The notes beneath the pieces were generated by a model, which saw only the letters and a list, made by a program, of their open reading frames with translations, did no database searches and was not told the origin of the DNA. A stretch of DNA of 64,000 bases from Gari tellinella (lineage: Eukaryota > Mollusca > Bivalvia > Cardiida > Psammobiidae): assembly GCA_922989275.2 (NCBI GenBank), contig OV277857.1, positions 6,696,001 to 6,760,000 of the forward strand, in the 5' to 3' direction. Shown here one piece after another: positions 32,370 through 43,380 of the stretch. The translations under genes were made by a program, and so were the position numbers. Each line of letters begins with the position of its first letter. The first letter of the stretch is position 1.

Positions 32370-32718
32370 TACAATGTTCCTTCCCTACAACGGCCCTCTC
32401 AACAACGACTCCCTCAAAACAACGACCCTTGTCGCTCTCCCCTCTCCAACAAGACATTAAGTCTAACGTTTTTACTCCTGCAATGTCGTCTGCTTTAAAT
32501 AGTCGTCTATTGTTTTTCTCAAAGTCTTTACAGAACAATCTTAATAACAAGTAATAAACAGCTTGAATCCAGTTCAGATGCCGCGTTTCCCGGCGTCAGA
32601 TCTTGATCCATGCTGTTTGCAAATTTAAGCCAATTTTCCTCCCTATAACGACTCCCTCCGAACAACGCAGATACGTTGTGTCTCCCATTGGGTATCGTTG
32701 TAGAGAGGGAGCTCTGTA
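32370..32718 (-). mobile_element. Family D MITE, complete
   Basis: TACAATGTTCCTTCCCTAC at the left and TAGAGAGGGAGCTCTGTA at the right. Hairpin at about 32560-32622 with tip CCGCGTTTCCCGG. Confidence 0.85.
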
Positions 32719-32963
32719 TGAATTTCGAGTAACGACAGGTCACTTCTAGGATCAGACTGTTTTGAAATACTCGAGAACTAATGCTCACTAGCATGATTGT
32801 TAAAATACACAAATATACGCCTTTATATAATGTACATTTAATTAAGTCAACTACATACATGCAGTAGTAAATGTTGCATACAACGTACGGCACATCCTGT
32901 ATTTTAGCCACCACTCATAGATTCCTCTTAAGACAAGAGCATGGTCAGCACAAGTTAAACATA

Positions 32964-33158
32964 TAGTCGAACTTCGATATATCGAACTCGCTTAACTCGA
33001 ACTATCCGATAGTTCGACACATTGACTGCATTATTTCATGCTCGGTTAGGTCGAAAATACTCATATTTCAAAGTTAAAACGTGGCTAAGCCACGTTTTAA
33101 CTTTGAAATACGGGTATGTTCGATTTTACCGAGTTCGAGATATCAAAAGTCGACTGTA
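32964..33158. mobile_element. Family G MITE, complete
   Basis: TATAGTCGAACTTCGATAT to CGAGATATCAAAAGTCGACTG. Hairpin CATATTTCAAAGTTAAAACG, GTGGCTAAGCCAC and complement. Confidence 0.85.
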
Positions 33159-33281
33159 TACAGGAAGCAATCATGGGGACTACTACAGTATTTGGTATTT
33201 TGCATGAAGCAACCACATACTCATGTATTGAACAATGCATGAAACTTCTTAATACATTAATTATGCTTTTAGATGTACATG

Positions 33282-33642
33282 TACAGTGTTCCTCTCCACA
33301 ACGGCCCTCCCAACAACGATTCCCTCCTTACAACGACCCTTGTCGCAGTTCCCTAAAAAAAACCATTTATGTCCAAACCTTTTATGGCTGCAATACCGTC
33401 TGCCTAAATACGTCGTCTGCTGTTTTTCTCAAAGTTACATAATGGACATTTAGAAAGAAAAGAATTAATGGCGAATGACAAACACCTTAAATCCAGATTA
33501 GACGCCGCGTTACGCGGCATCTGATCTGGATTCAAGCTGTTTGCAAATGTAAGCCAACTTACCTCCCTACAACGACTACCTCCGAACAACGCACATATTT
33601 CTTGTCTCCCATTAGATGTCGTTGTAAAGAGGGAGCGCTGTA
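33282..33642 (-). mobile_element. Family D MITE, complete
   Basis: TACAGTGTTCCTCTCCAC to GAGGGAGCGCTGTA, TA on each side, reverse of the 15590 copy. Hairpin at about 33480-33545 (tip CCGCGTTACGCGG). The internal TTTATGGCTGCAATACCG corresponds to GCAGCCGTGAAAAG on the other strand. Confidence 0.85.
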
Positions 33643-34381
33643 GTAGACTACTATAGCGGCCATTTAAACGAGGACACATCGGTCATATGAATAGCTTCGC
33701 TGTCATGACGTCATTAGTTTTGCACAATTAATGTCTGTTTTAACTTTACGGATGTAAATATTCGGGATTTTGACTTTAGATATAAAACAATTTAAAACCT
33801 GATCAGAAGCCGCGTGACGCAGCATCTTATAGGGTGCAAATTACCATTGTATAAGGGCAAGTCAGTGATGGGGGTAAAACGCAAAGTACAAATAAATTAC
33901 ATGTATATAATTTCTGTCGAATTTTAAGATTGATGGAAGCCTTTACCAGCAAATACATGTAGTGAAATCGTATATCATAATTAAACAATTTTTGATTAGC
34001 CTAAGGTAGTTCGAAACGAGTCAATTACTTATTCGGTTATTATCATTTAGGTTGAAACATATACATTTCCAATTATCTGAGCAGTGACCGTAGTGAAGTC
34101 AATGTCTATACCCTTTTAAACCTTTCACTTTCAATGATGTCATAATGCGCATTTGCAAACAGTTTTGATCCTTATCAGGCGCCAGATAAAAACTAGTTTG
34201 CCTCTTGTTTTGAAATAACGTCAGTTATACTGCCTTTTATTATATACCTATCAATGTTCTGCCCGAAATATTTATGTATTTTATCGAACAAATACACCTT
34301 GACGGATTGAAAATTACGTATTACCCATGTACCTTGTGTAATGGGAAAAGAACGTTTAATGTGTAGTCGGAAGTTCGGAAC

Positions 34382-34589
34382 TACAGTAAAACCTCTCTAT
34401 TACGACCACTAAATTATGTTAAGTATTAGGATGTTTACGGTAGGTGACCGCTTAAAGCAAGATGACAGTGAAACAGAAAGCTCCTTTAGGAGCTTTCTGT
34501 TTCACTGTCACCTTGCTTTAAGCTGTCACCTCTCTATTATTTAATCAATTAGCATTCGGATTAGTGGTCGTAATAGCGAGTATTTACTT
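34382..34589. mobile_element. Family E MITE, complete
   Basis: TACAGTAAAACCTCTCTATT to GTCGTAATAGCGAGTATTTA. The hairpin extends over about 80 bases with very few mismatches: GCTTAAAGCAAGATGACAGT, GAAACAGAAAGCTCC, TTTA, and complement. Confidence 0.9.
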
Positions 34590-34703
34590 TCACGCGCCAT
34601 TCCCCGAAGTGTGACGTATGGGAAATCCCGTTTATTTATAGTAACGCTCGAAACATTTCTATCGTTTTTCATTTTGTTTTTTTTATAAGAGGTATATAAT
34701 GAA

Positions 34704-34866
34704 AGGAACATTACTATACTTTGCATATCTTATGTACCGGATCACTCTCGTTGTGTGTGTAAAGGCTATATCCAACTCGACCTTCGGTCTCGTTGGATAT
34801 AGCCTTTACACACACAACGAGAGTGATCCGGTGCATACGATATGCAAAGTATAGTAATATTCCGTT
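34704..34866. repeat. About 163-bp foldback
   Basis: GGAACATTACTATACTTTGC, CCGGATCACTCTCGTTGTGT, AAAGGCTATATCCAAC at the left are mirrored by the right arm. The tip is GACCTTCGGTC. A family C half (GCAGACAACC, GCAGACGACA, GGTGAAGAGGTTAA, 34867-34980) follows directly. Confidence 0.9.
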
Positions 34867-35041
34867 TATATCTAACTTTGAAACGGTATTGCAGACAACC
34901 ATATTAAAGCAGACGACAATATGGCGGTGAAGAGGTTAAAACCTTACGATAGATTTGATCATGAAATGGTTAGATAAAGATTTACATTTTCAACCCTAGA
35001 GACAAGTATACTCGTCTTTAGAAAACAGTGTACCTGTGAGG

Positions 35042-35281
35042 AGTTAATTTGTTCTATGCGTACAATATATACCTATACCAAATAGTCAAGCATCTCATTT
35101 AGTTAATTTGTTCTATGCGTACAATATATACCTATACCAAATAGTCAAGCATCTCGTTTAGTTAATTTGTTCTATGCGTACAATATATACCTATAGATAC
35201 CAAATAGTCAAGCATCTCTTTTAGTTAATTTGTTCTATGCGTACAATATATATCTATACCAAATAGTCAAGCATCTCTTAA
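35042..35281. repeat. Four tandem units of about 59 bp
   Basis: Each unit begins AGTTAATTTGTTCTATGCGT and ends AGTCAAGCATCTC. Units 1 and 2 are 59 bp and nearly identical. Unit 3 has a four-base insertion (CTATAGATACC), unit 4 a TATCTATACC variant. CATCAAGCATCTCTCTGAG at about 35362 repeats the unit end. Confidence 0.95.
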
Positions 35282-35684
35282 GACGTCCAGACCACAATGG
35301 AGTCAACTGTTCGTAGTTAGAAGACAAGGCCGGAGGGACGTTAATACTTCGCAGCTAACAACATCAAGCATCTCTCTGAGCAGGGCTTACAATGTTTGTC
35401 TCTTTGCCAAATATTGCAACAAACACCCCATAAATAGACACAAATAAACTAACATTTGTTGTAGATTGGACATTTTTCTTCGATTTTCAGGGGTAAACAA
35501 ATGAATTATTAAACGATCAGGAGATTGGGTTTTATCTGAGTGGAAAAGAGTTTGTATCTGTTACCCGGCGTCTGATACGGCTCGCAACTGTCTACGATGG
35601 AAATTATTGTTTAAAACACAAACGCGTTTATTGGAAAAATAATCCCCTCACTGTATCTTTGTTACTACACTATCATCTCATTTA

Positions 35685-35925
35685 ACTCAGACCTTAAATG
35701 GATAATTCCAGTTTACAATCAAATATAGTCCATTTTTGACAAATGAGTTTTTTTCTTAAATATATATTGTGAATAAACAGTCTAGATGATGGATGATCAG
35801 AGGGTCCCTTAAGGATCCTTCTGATCATTGTCTACACTGCTAACATAGGTCAGTTGTACTCTTCACGTGCACACGTATACTGTTTGCAAGTGACGAGTAT
35901 AGTCGTCGCTAGGGTTATATTATTA
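35685..35925 (+). mobile_element. Family I MITE
   Basis: ACCTTAAATGGATAATTCCA, AATAAACAGTCTAGATGATG, hairpin tip GGGTCCCTTAAGGATCC (about 35775-35845), GTTTGCAAGTGACGAG and GTCGTCGCTAGGGTT. The tip again has CTTAAG where families A and C have a GC-rich tip. Confidence 0.75.
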
Positions 35926-35947
35926 AAATCAATCAGTATAAAGAGGA

Positions 35948-36096
35948 TAATCAATTTTTTTGAATTGATATGAAAACTATATCACGAGAATGGGTTGTTA
36001 TCTAGTTAAAAACGAGTCCACAGGACGGGTTTTTTAACCAGATAACAATCCATTCGAGTGATATATTTTTCATATCTATTCAAGGAATTGATTATT
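35948..36096. repeat. About 150-bp foldback
   Basis: GATAATCAATTTTTTTGAAT, ATATCACGAGAATGGGTTGT, TATCTAGTTAAAAAC at the left and their complements at the right; tip GAGTCCACAGGAC. Two CRE-like motifs (GCGACGTCACA, TATGACGTGGC) follow at about 36160-36195. Confidence 0.85.
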
Positions 36097-36373
36097 TTAT
36101 TTATTATATATATTTTAATGACGTTTTTACAGAAAAAAACACTCAACATTAATCATTTACCCGCGACGTCACAAAAATTATTATGACGTGGCGTAACAAA
36201 AAGGGATATTGTCACAAGTGATGATATCAACTGTGGCGATATCAAATTTATCTAACTGAGAAATCTCTATAAATCATCGATATGTATATAATAAAAATTA
36301 ATGCATCTCATTATCACGGTATTAAATGATTCAAATTATAATGTAATAAAATATCACGTTTTTCGCTTCTGTA

Positions 36374-36838
36374 CACCTGAAACTTTTAATGGATAATTCA
36401 AATTTCACATTAAGTCGAGTCCATGTTCTATTATTTAAGCTTGGCTTTTACAGTATGTTTTAACACAACAAACAGTGCAGACCCTAATCAGAAGGTCCCT
36501 TGGTCAGGTTTGTCTAAAGCACCTGTATGCTTGCAGGTACAGTGGAGAATATGTTATTCTTTCCCAATAAACGCGTTTACGCTAAAACTATTATTTGCAG
36601 TGCAAACAGTTTGGAGCCAGATCAGACGCCGGGTAAACCGGCGTCTGATCAGGCTTCAAACTGTTTACCACCAAGATAAACAAGAATGATCAGAATTGTC
36701 CAAAAAAATTTCTTTTCTACGTTTTAGTGCTTTGCGTTTGCGTACGTTTGCGTTTAAACGGGAAAGAACAACAGATTCTCCACTGTATACTCTTTGTACT
36801 CGTCGCTAGGGTTGGATGTATTAAGTTATTTAATTGAA
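36374..36838 (+). mobile_element. Family I MITE split by family A
   Basis: CCTGAAACTTTTAATGGATA, AACAGTGCAGACCCTAATCA and GAAGGTCCCTTGGTCAGG lie before a family A insertion. TACTCGTCGCTAGGGTTG, the family I end, lies after it. The I copy is therefore the older of the two. Confidence 0.7.
36538..36787 (+). mobile_element. Family A MITE, full length, nested in family I
   Basis: TA-bounded; TACAGTGGAGAATATGTTAT to CAGATTCTCCACTGTA. Hairpin about 36603-36667, tip CCGGGTAAACCGG, with one unpaired change. Confidence 0.9.
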
Positions 36839-36970
36839 TGTTTCTTACGTAGAAACAAAGCAATTTGGCTAATATGAACAAAAATAACCCCATATTGACC
36901 TTTTTGTCCGTTTCGCGATAAAAACTAGGACACGACAAAAGAAATGCCGTGTTTAGATAATTTTATCCAT

Positions 36971-37112
36971 ATACAGAGAAGCGAAGTTATTCTTTTTCTG
37001 TAAACGTGTTTTTGCTTAAACAAAATTTTAATATTTCCATTGCAAACAGTTTTAAGCCTTGTCGAGCGTTGTATTACATGAGTCTGAGCATACTCCAAGC
37101 TGTTTGCAAATT
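36971..37112 (+). mobile_element. Family A MITE, old truncated copy
   Basis: TACAGAGAAGCGAAGTTATT, CTGTAAACGTGTTTTTGC, TTTCCATTGCAAACAG and a decayed hairpin ending CAAGCTGTTTGCAAATT. Confidence 0.55.
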
Positions 37113-37140
37113 TCAATTGAAATATCTCACCGCAGTATTC

Positions 37141-37465
37141 TACAGTACTCCCTTTCAACAAAACACCTAGGAGATGAACAATGTATGTGTTGTTTGGATG
37201 GAGTTGTTATAGGGAGGGATTTTAATGCCGTTAGATTACATGTCTTACGCGTAACGGGACATCTGATCTGGGTTCAAACTGCTTGTCGCTATTGTTATTT
37301 TCTTCTGTCAAAATTTTGAGTAAAGGCGGCAAATGACAATTTTAAGCAGACGATATTGCTGCGGTGAAATGGTTAATAATTATCTTGTTTGAGGGAACAG
37401 CGGCAAACATTGCTGTTAGAAAGGAGTCGTTTTTCAGACGGACGTTGTAGGGAGAAAGCAATGTA
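37141..37465 (+). mobile_element. Family D MITE, diverged but complete
   Basis: TACAGTACTCCCTTTCAAC to GGGAGAAAGCAATGTA. Hairpin greatly decayed (about 37225-37285). GCAGACGATATTGC and GAGGGAACAGCGGCAAACAT mark the second half. Confidence 0.7.
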
Positions 37466-37573
37466 TATGCTGTTGTTATGCGATGTGTTTAGATTCATTT
37501 GAAAGGGAAATGATTACGTCTTCAGAGCTCCAGATAAGGGGAGTATTTCAAACACTAAAATCTTTATATCTGT

Positions 37574-37652
37574 ATTAAACCCTATGGTGTCACTACTTAC
37601 TAGAATCGTCTATGTGAGACGATTCTAATGAGTAGTAACACCATATGATTTG
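37574..37652. repeat. Foldback, AAACCCTAT family, copy 2
   Basis: TTAAACCCTATGGTGTCACT, ACTTACTAGAATCGTC, TATGTGA, GACGATTCTAATGAGTAG, TAACACCATATGATTTGG. The stem is better preserved than in 25521-25610. Confidence 0.8.
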
Positions 37653-37725
37653 GTGCTGAAATGAATGAGAAAGTGTTGGATTTGTTTATTCCCTTTTTAT
37701 CTGGAGTTCTGCGTCTTTTCATTGA

Positions 37726-37975
37726 TACAGTGGAGAATCTGTTATTCTTTCCCGTTTAAACGCAAACGTACGCAAACGCAAAGCGCTAAAACGTAGAAAA
37801 GAACAACTTTTGGACAATTCTGATATTTCATGTTTATCTTGCTGGCAAACAGTTTGGAGCCTGATCAGACGCCGGGTGACCCGGCGTCTGATCTGGATCC
37901 AAACTGTTTGCACTGCAAATATTAGTTTTAGCGTAAACGCGTTTATTGGGAAAGATTAACACATTATCCACTGTA
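37726..37975 (-). mobile_element. Family A MITE, full length
   Basis: TA-bounded, reverse orientation. Hairpin about 37845-37910 with perfect tip CCGGGTGACCCGG; right arm reads GGATCC where most A copies have GGCTCC. Confidence 0.9.
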
Positions 37976-38152
37976 TGTCTTCTCTTTAAACGTGTAGAAA
38001 AACAAACATTTCTCCATACACTTTCTGAAGTCATATTTGCTCGCTCGGAAAATTTCACAGATAGTTCAAGGTTGATAAGAATTTTTTGAGCAGCTATTCA
38101 GCTTGTGTGGTAAATTTATCAATTAAATATGCTGTTGTGTGGTAAAAATAAT

Positions 38153-38360
38153 TACAGTCGAACTTCGATATCTCGAACTCGTTTAACTCGAACTATCAGA
38201 TAGTTCCGATAGTTCGACATATGAACTGCATTATTTCATGCTCGGTTGGGTCGAACATACCCCATATTTCAAAGTTAAAATCGTGGCTTAGCCACGTTTT
38301 AACTTTGAAATACGGGTATGTTTGACCAAACTGACTTCTAAATATCGAAGTTTGACTGTA
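38153..38360. mobile_element. Family G MITE, complete
   Basis: TACAGTCGAACTTCGATAT to ATATCGAAGTTTGACTGTA. It has a duplicated CGATAGTTC near 38200-38215. Hairpin around CGTGGCTTAGCCACG. Confidence 0.9.
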
Positions 38361-38570
38361 CATCAATATGTGCGTTTCGCCCCTGGAGCATATAGCATAT
38401 AGCTATAGCATTTCAGAGTAAAAAGGTTAGCAATTAAGGGACTAGCAATTAATTCTTGATTTTGCCTTACTACCGCAAGGTCAATATCAAAATCAAGATT
38501 GGGTGAGATTGTTGGATTTGGAATTGTCCTAGACAACAACTGTATTACATGTAGTATCGAAACATTTGAG

Positions 38571-38820
38571 TACAGTGGAGAATCTGTTATTCTTTCCCAA
38601 TAAACACGTTAACGCTAAAACTATTATTCGCAGTTCAAACAGTTTGGAGCCAGATCAGACGCCGGGTAACCCGGCGTCTGATCAGGCTCCAAACTGTTTG
38701 CCACCAAGATAAACAAGAAATATCAGAATTGTCCAAAAGTTGTTCTTTTCTACGTTTTAGTGCTTTTCGTTTGCGTACGTTTGCGTTTAAACGGGAAAGA
38801 ATAACAGATTATCCACTGTA
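38571..38820 (+). mobile_element. Family A MITE, full length
   Basis: TA-bounded; hairpin about 38640-38702 with perfect arms and tip CCGGGTAACCCGG. Right end has CAGATTATCCACTGTA, the same variant as the 2239 copy. Confidence 0.9.
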
Positions 38821-38921
38821 AGTGGTAATGGTGCTAGACAAAACAGTAAAGTTTACTTTACCGGACGGATAGAATAGATCGTCTTCTCCTCAGAATTCAG
38901 ATAATCCTACAATTATTTCTT

Positions 38922-39150
38922 TTAACCCATGTGTGCCAACGATCCCATATATGGGACATAGGCAAACAGTGTAGATTCTGGTAAGACGCCGCAGTATGCG
39001 GCGTCTGATCAGAGTCTTCGCTGTTTGCTGGAAAGAATTTCAATATAAAACAAAATGAAAATGAAAATTTTGACCAGGCATCCCTTTGATAAAAAATAGA
39101 CTAATCCAATTTATAAGCATTGAAGAATCCACTGGGTATAAAAGGGTTAA
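38922..39150 (+). mobile_element. Family B MITE, complete, TTAA both sides
   Basis: TTAACCCATGTGTGCC to GTATAAAAGGGTTAA. A small palindrome, CCCATATATGGG, follows the left end; then the hairpin (about 38967-39028, GTAAGACGCCGCAGTATGCG) and TTTCAATATAAAACAAAATG. TTAA plus CCC ends suggest piggyBac type. Confidence 0.85.
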
Positions 39151-39195
39151 GCAGACATCGCATTGGTAGTTACAGGTTTCGGCTAAGGATTCTCG

Positions 39196-39400
39196 TTAAC
39201 CCTTTCGGCGCCAAATTAATTGTAAGGTGTTTACCCCTATTAAAACCGTTTTTTTGCTGTTTATTTCAATGGTGTTGTCTGCAAGATTGTTTCAAAGTTA
39301 AAGTTCAAATAGTGTGGTTTAAGATATATCTCTACGAGTGTCAAACAATTTTGATCCGGATCAGACGCCGAATTACGCGGCGTCTTAACAGGGTCAAAAC
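39196..39400 (-). mobile_element. Family C MITE, one end lost
   Basis: TTAACCCTTTCGGCGCC, CGAGTGTCAAACAATTTTG, hairpin (about 39345-39400) with tip CCGAATTACGCGG. It then breaks into a poly-C tract at 39431-39447. Confidence 0.7.
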
Positions 39401-40172
39401 ACAGGGGACCGTCACAATAAATGTCTGAACCCCCCCCCCCCCCCCCACAAACAAAAATCGTGAAAATTTGGCCATTTTGTGATAAAACAATTTTGTTTTT
39501 TGGTTTGTTTAATTTAGGCCATTCTGAGATCCGAGGGGCGAAAATTAAACGCCCATATGTATCAATGGTCCGTTTGAGGTAATATCGAACACCTATCGTA
39601 TATAGATTACGCACCATGGTCTGATTAACGATAGCGTTGATGAAACGCATTTTCATACATTTATGGTATATAAGATTGTAAATGACCCGTTGTACCATAT
39701 ATATACGATATGATATGATTGTAAATGTTGATGAAACGGGCCCAAACTCATAACTGAACTACCTTGTTGATAAAATGGCCTCGAAAGTAGAACGGATGCT
39801 AAAACGAAATGACTAATATACGCTATGTACGAAACATGTAAGAATTCACCTTTTAGTAAAAATTCTCACCGTAGAATGAATTTTAAGGGTATTTTCATGA
39901 ATCTTGTCTTTGACACGATTAAACAAATTGCGTTTGCGGAAATTTCGTTTAACGAGAAAGAATGAAATCTTCTCCCACGCTATCTCAAATCAATGCAAGT
40001 AATACTTGGAGCAAATGAAACAAAATTGTAGACGATATATCAAGTACGCTAGCACATCTAGGTTAAGAAATCTACTAAGTATTTGGTGCCAACACTTGCT
40101 GTATCTACTCGTAGCATACCCTTTACGTGTTACATCTAGTGACCAATCTCATGTTATGATTCGTATGTTGTA
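39401..40172. other. No recognised family; contains a poly-C run
   Basis: A run of about 17 C at 39431-39447 is followed by unique sequence. GAAACGGGCCC-like and GATATGATATG patches occur but no gene is supported. The 145-codon minus-strand frame crosses the poly-C and a family C copy. Confidence 0.35.
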
Positions 40173-40399
40173 TACAGTGTTCTTTACCTACAACGGCCCT
40201 CTGAACAACGATTCCCTCCTTACAACAATGCTTGCCGCTGTTCCCAAACAAAGTGTTTATTTTTAATGCCTTCATTGCTGCGATATTGTCTGCTTAAGAT
40301 TGCCGTTTTTTTGTTTTTCCTCAAAGTTACGTATAGGATATTTTGACAGAAGCAATACAAAGATGAGTGACAAACAGTTTTAATCCAGACCAGACACCG
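40173..40399 (-). mobile_element. Family D MITE half, fused to family A
   Basis: TACAGTGTTCTTTACCTAC, CAACGATTCCCTCCTTAC and AGATGAGTGACAAACAGTTT, then the left hairpin arm CCAGACCAGACACCGCG. At the hairpin centre the sequence switches to the inside of a family A copy. Confidence 0.7.
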
Positions 40400-40633
40400 C
40401 GTTATTCTTCCCCAATAAACGCGTTTACGCTAAAACTGTTATATCCATTACAAACAGTTTGAATTCAGATCAGACGCTTGGTTACCCGGCGTCTGATCAG
40501 GCTGCAAACTATTTGAGACTCAGATTTTAAAAAGATAGTCAGAATTGTCATCAATTGTACTTTTCTATGCTTTGTTATGTGTTTGCGTTTCTCATGCGTT
40601 CAAACGGGAAGGAATAACGACTTTTTCACTGTA
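40400..40633 (+). mobile_element. Family A MITE without its first 16 bases
   Basis: TTATTCTTCCCCAATAAACG, hairpin (about 40457-40515, tip TTGGTTACCCGG), then decayed GTGTTTGCGTTTCTC and CGACTTTTTCACTGTA. Confidence 0.7.
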
Positions 40634-40779
40634 ACTGGTTCCATTTGACGTCGGTACAATACGGAATCCTTTCCCAGAAATCACTGCCTAAAGCATTGTT
40701 CTATAGTTGAAATAATATTGATCGGAGTTTTGAAGTACATGATGTATATCTCATGTGGCTTATAAGCCATCGTTTCGCC

Positions 40780-41032
40780 TTAACCCTTTACCTGATAGCC
40801 TATTTATAGTATTGAAGATAGGTGACTACTTAAAGCAGGTTGAAAGTAAAGCAGAATGCGCTTAAGGCGCATTCTGCTTTACTTTCAGCCTGCTTTAAGC
40901 TATCCTGTTCTAGAATATATAGAAAAAATTCCCTATAATATATATTCATGACTGATTAAATTGGAAATATTTTCTTCAGCGGAGGTATAAATCATATTCG
41001 CTAAAAGTCGCTTCTATGGGGTAAAGGGTTAA
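40780..41032. mobile_element. Family F MITE, complete, TTAA both sides
   Basis: TTAACCCTTTACCTGATAGC to TGGGGTAAAGGGTTAA, 253 bp. Hairpin about 40830-40900: AGCAGGTTGAAAGTAAAGCA, GAATGCGCTTAAGGCGCATT and complement. TTAACCC ends again fit piggyBac type. Confidence 0.85.
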
Positions 41033-41054
41033 ACAAAACAAGTACTCTACAGAT

Positions 41055-41275
41055 ACGCCTTTTTACGCCTATATTTTATCCTTCCACTGAAGCAAATAGA
41101 TCCACATCATACAGTCATGAATATGCATCCAAATAAATGTTTTCCATATCCTAGCATATTGTAGATTAAAGCAGACAGAAAGTAAAGCGGGATGTGCCTT
41201 AGGTTGCAATCAATTACTTAACTTTCAATTTGAGCTAGTAAGTGATCAGCAGCATTCAAACTAGAAACTTGCTTT
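41055..41275. mobile_element. Family F MITE, decayed
   Basis: GATACGCCTTTTTACGCCTA, CACTGAAGCAAATAGATCC, TTAAAGCAGACAGAAAGTAA, ATGTGCCTTAGG, then a disturbed right arm. It lies beside the complete F copy in opposite orientation. Confidence 0.6.
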
Positions 41276-41595
41276 TTATCTTCGATGTATCAAAGGAAAT
41301 ATTCAGCATAAAGTGCCAGCCAAACAGTTTTGATCCAACAAAACCGACGAAACGTGATAAGCCAAAAGACATTTTATTTCCAATAAGCATATCACAAACT
41401 CTTCCATAGAGCTTTACACGATACTTTTCATGCCGTATTCCCACAATCTCTTTTCGCGGCAAGATTAGAATAGTGGTCTCGTGAACTAATCGTTGTGGTC
41501 CTATCAGATGTTATAAAGTCTTTAGTATAGTCATGGCCATCGTAGAAATTATTTTTACAGTAAGAATGTTTGCTACAATCAACACGATTAATTGT

Positions 41596-41878
41596 TACAG
41601 TGAAGAAGATGATATTCTTTCCTGTTTGAACGCAAACGAAAACGCAAACGTAATGCAATACAATCGTAATAAAGAACAAGACAATTGCTGACAATTCTGA
41701 CTATTGATTTTAATGACAATAACACTGACTATGACATTTTATCTGATCGGCAAACAGTTTGGAGCCTAATTAGACGCCGGTTTACCCGGCGTCTAATCTG
41801 GCTCCACACTGTTTGCAATAGAAATAAAAGATTTAGCGTAAACACTTATTGGGAAAGAATAATGTCTTTTCCACTGTA
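41596..41878 (-). mobile_element. Family A MITE, old long variant
   Basis: TACAGTGAAGAAGATGATAT to GTCTTTTCCACTGTA. Hairpin about 41750-41818 (TAATTAGACGCCGGTTTACC). Extra sequence near 41690-41740 makes it 283 bp. Confidence 0.8.
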
Positions 41879-42383
41879 ATCCCCATCGTCACATATGATT
41901 TCAATGCACCGTAACGAAGCGTAACATATCGCATCCAAATGTTATCAAAGCGTGAATATCCATGTACAGTTTGGACAAGGTTGTAGTGTTCACTCTGTAG
42001 AAGTTCAAGAAGCAATGATGCCTATGTCCAATCCGTCGAAGACCAATCTTAGCTCAAACTGTGATCACTCTTAATCATGATCGTGACAAGTTCGCGACCA
42101 CAATTGTATCCTTTGGCAACAAAAGGCAACTGTTCGTGATGAACGTTTCAAACAATAACGAGAAGAAATTTAATAACCACTTGCTTTCGTCCTAATCTGT
42201 ATGATCTATGTATGACTTAAGCACATGTTTGAATTATGAAAGACAAAATGTTTAAACTAACGTAACCGAACGCATCGATACTTACCGGATCGTGCTAATT
42301 CGTATCAGATCGAAACCGTATCATGGATTTGTTCGGGGCAATCCAACCGGTACGCAAGTGATTGTATCGGAACCGATGTCAGA

Positions 42384-42650
42384 TTGGAAGAGTTTGTGTC
42401 ACCTAACCCTGACCGATCATGGCCATATTGCAGAGTGTTGTGTCAGAATGCATCGGCTCGAATGACCTCTTATCAAAACCTGATATTTCAGAGAAATTGT
42501 ACGTTCATTCACGAAGGGCCGATTGTGGCGTTATTAATAGATAACAAGCTTTTGAGGACCTATCATAACTTGGAAAGTGCACTTCGAAGAGTGGTTGGTT
42601 TAAAGAAGAGCATCTGCTATAACTTGACATGCCTGATGTACAATATATAA
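42384..42650 (+). pseudogene. Conserved open frame in both duplication arms, unknown
   Basis: The frame contains SWPYCRVLCQNASARMTSYQ, NCTFIHEG, IDNKLLRTYHN and LRRVVGLKKSI, and ends in a stop after LMYNI. The first codon shown is TTG; the open frame extends slightly upstream without an ATG. The other arm has the same reading frame at 63421-63690. Differences between the two are about eight amino-acid changing, one of them creating a stop, against two silent, so I see no sign of protein-level constraint. I do not recognise the protein; it may be a transposon fragment. Confidence 0.35.
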
Positions 42651-42958
42651 AAACATAAGTAACTGTTGAAAACTCCCGTACCATAATTGTGCTTTTAAAA
42701 TAAAGTCAATACAATCACTCATCTATTCTCATGACAAGTCGCCAAAGCTACTGATCTTGATCAATATTGTATACAAATATCTTAGTTTTATACTTTTATA
42801 CTTTTGTTTATGATCGTTCGTGTAATACAAATCTCTTAGTATTATACTTTATACTTTTTTATACTATCGTTCGTGTAGCTGTATTTTAGCCGTATTCGAT
42901 AAATATATTTATTGTAAGTGACCTGTGTGTTATACGGCTTTATGGATAGTGTATTTAT

Positions 42959-43098
42959 TTAACCCTTTCGCTCTCAATGACACTTAAAAGCGCGTTTGCT
43001 AACAGTTTGACCCTCGTTTTGAACTTTTTTCAGTCATACCGACAATGAAACGGTAAAGGGGTAAATGTCTAACGAACAAGTTGGCATTGAAAGGGTTA
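42959..43098 (+). mobile_element. Family C MITE without hairpin, left arm
   Basis: TTAACCCTTTCGCTCTCAAT to GCATTGAAAGGGTTAA. Where the hairpin should be there is one CTAACAGTTTG followed at once by ACCCTCG-like sequence. About 60 further internal bases are missing compared with the right-arm copy. Confidence 0.8.
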
Positions 43099-43130
43099 AT
43101 ACCAGCGCATTTGGACTTTGACAGAACTGA

Positions 43131-43380
43131 TACAGTGGAGAATCTGTTATTCTTTCCCAATAAACGCGTTTACGCTAAAACTATTAGTTGCAGTGCAAAC
43201 AGTTTGGAGCCAGATCAGACGCCGGGTAACCCGGCGTCTGATCAGGCTCTAAACTGTTTGCCACCAAGATAAACAAGAATGATTAGAATTGTCCAAAAGT
43301 TGTTCTTTTCTACGTTTTAGTGCTTTGCGTTTGCGTACGTTTGCGTTTAAACGGGAAAGAATAACAGATTCTCCACTGTA
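43131..43380 (+). mobile_element. Family A MITE, shared by both arms
   Basis: TA-bounded, TACAGTGGAGAATCTGTTAT to CAGATTCTCCACTGTA, hairpin about 43197-43262. Its counterpart 62614-62863 sits at the same place in the other arm, so this insertion predates the duplication. Confidence 0.92.

Noticed and set aside
39261..39698. 145-codon minus-strand frame
   Set aside because: It crosses a family C MITE and a poly-C tract (glycine run), with no motif. Chance and repeat translation explain it.
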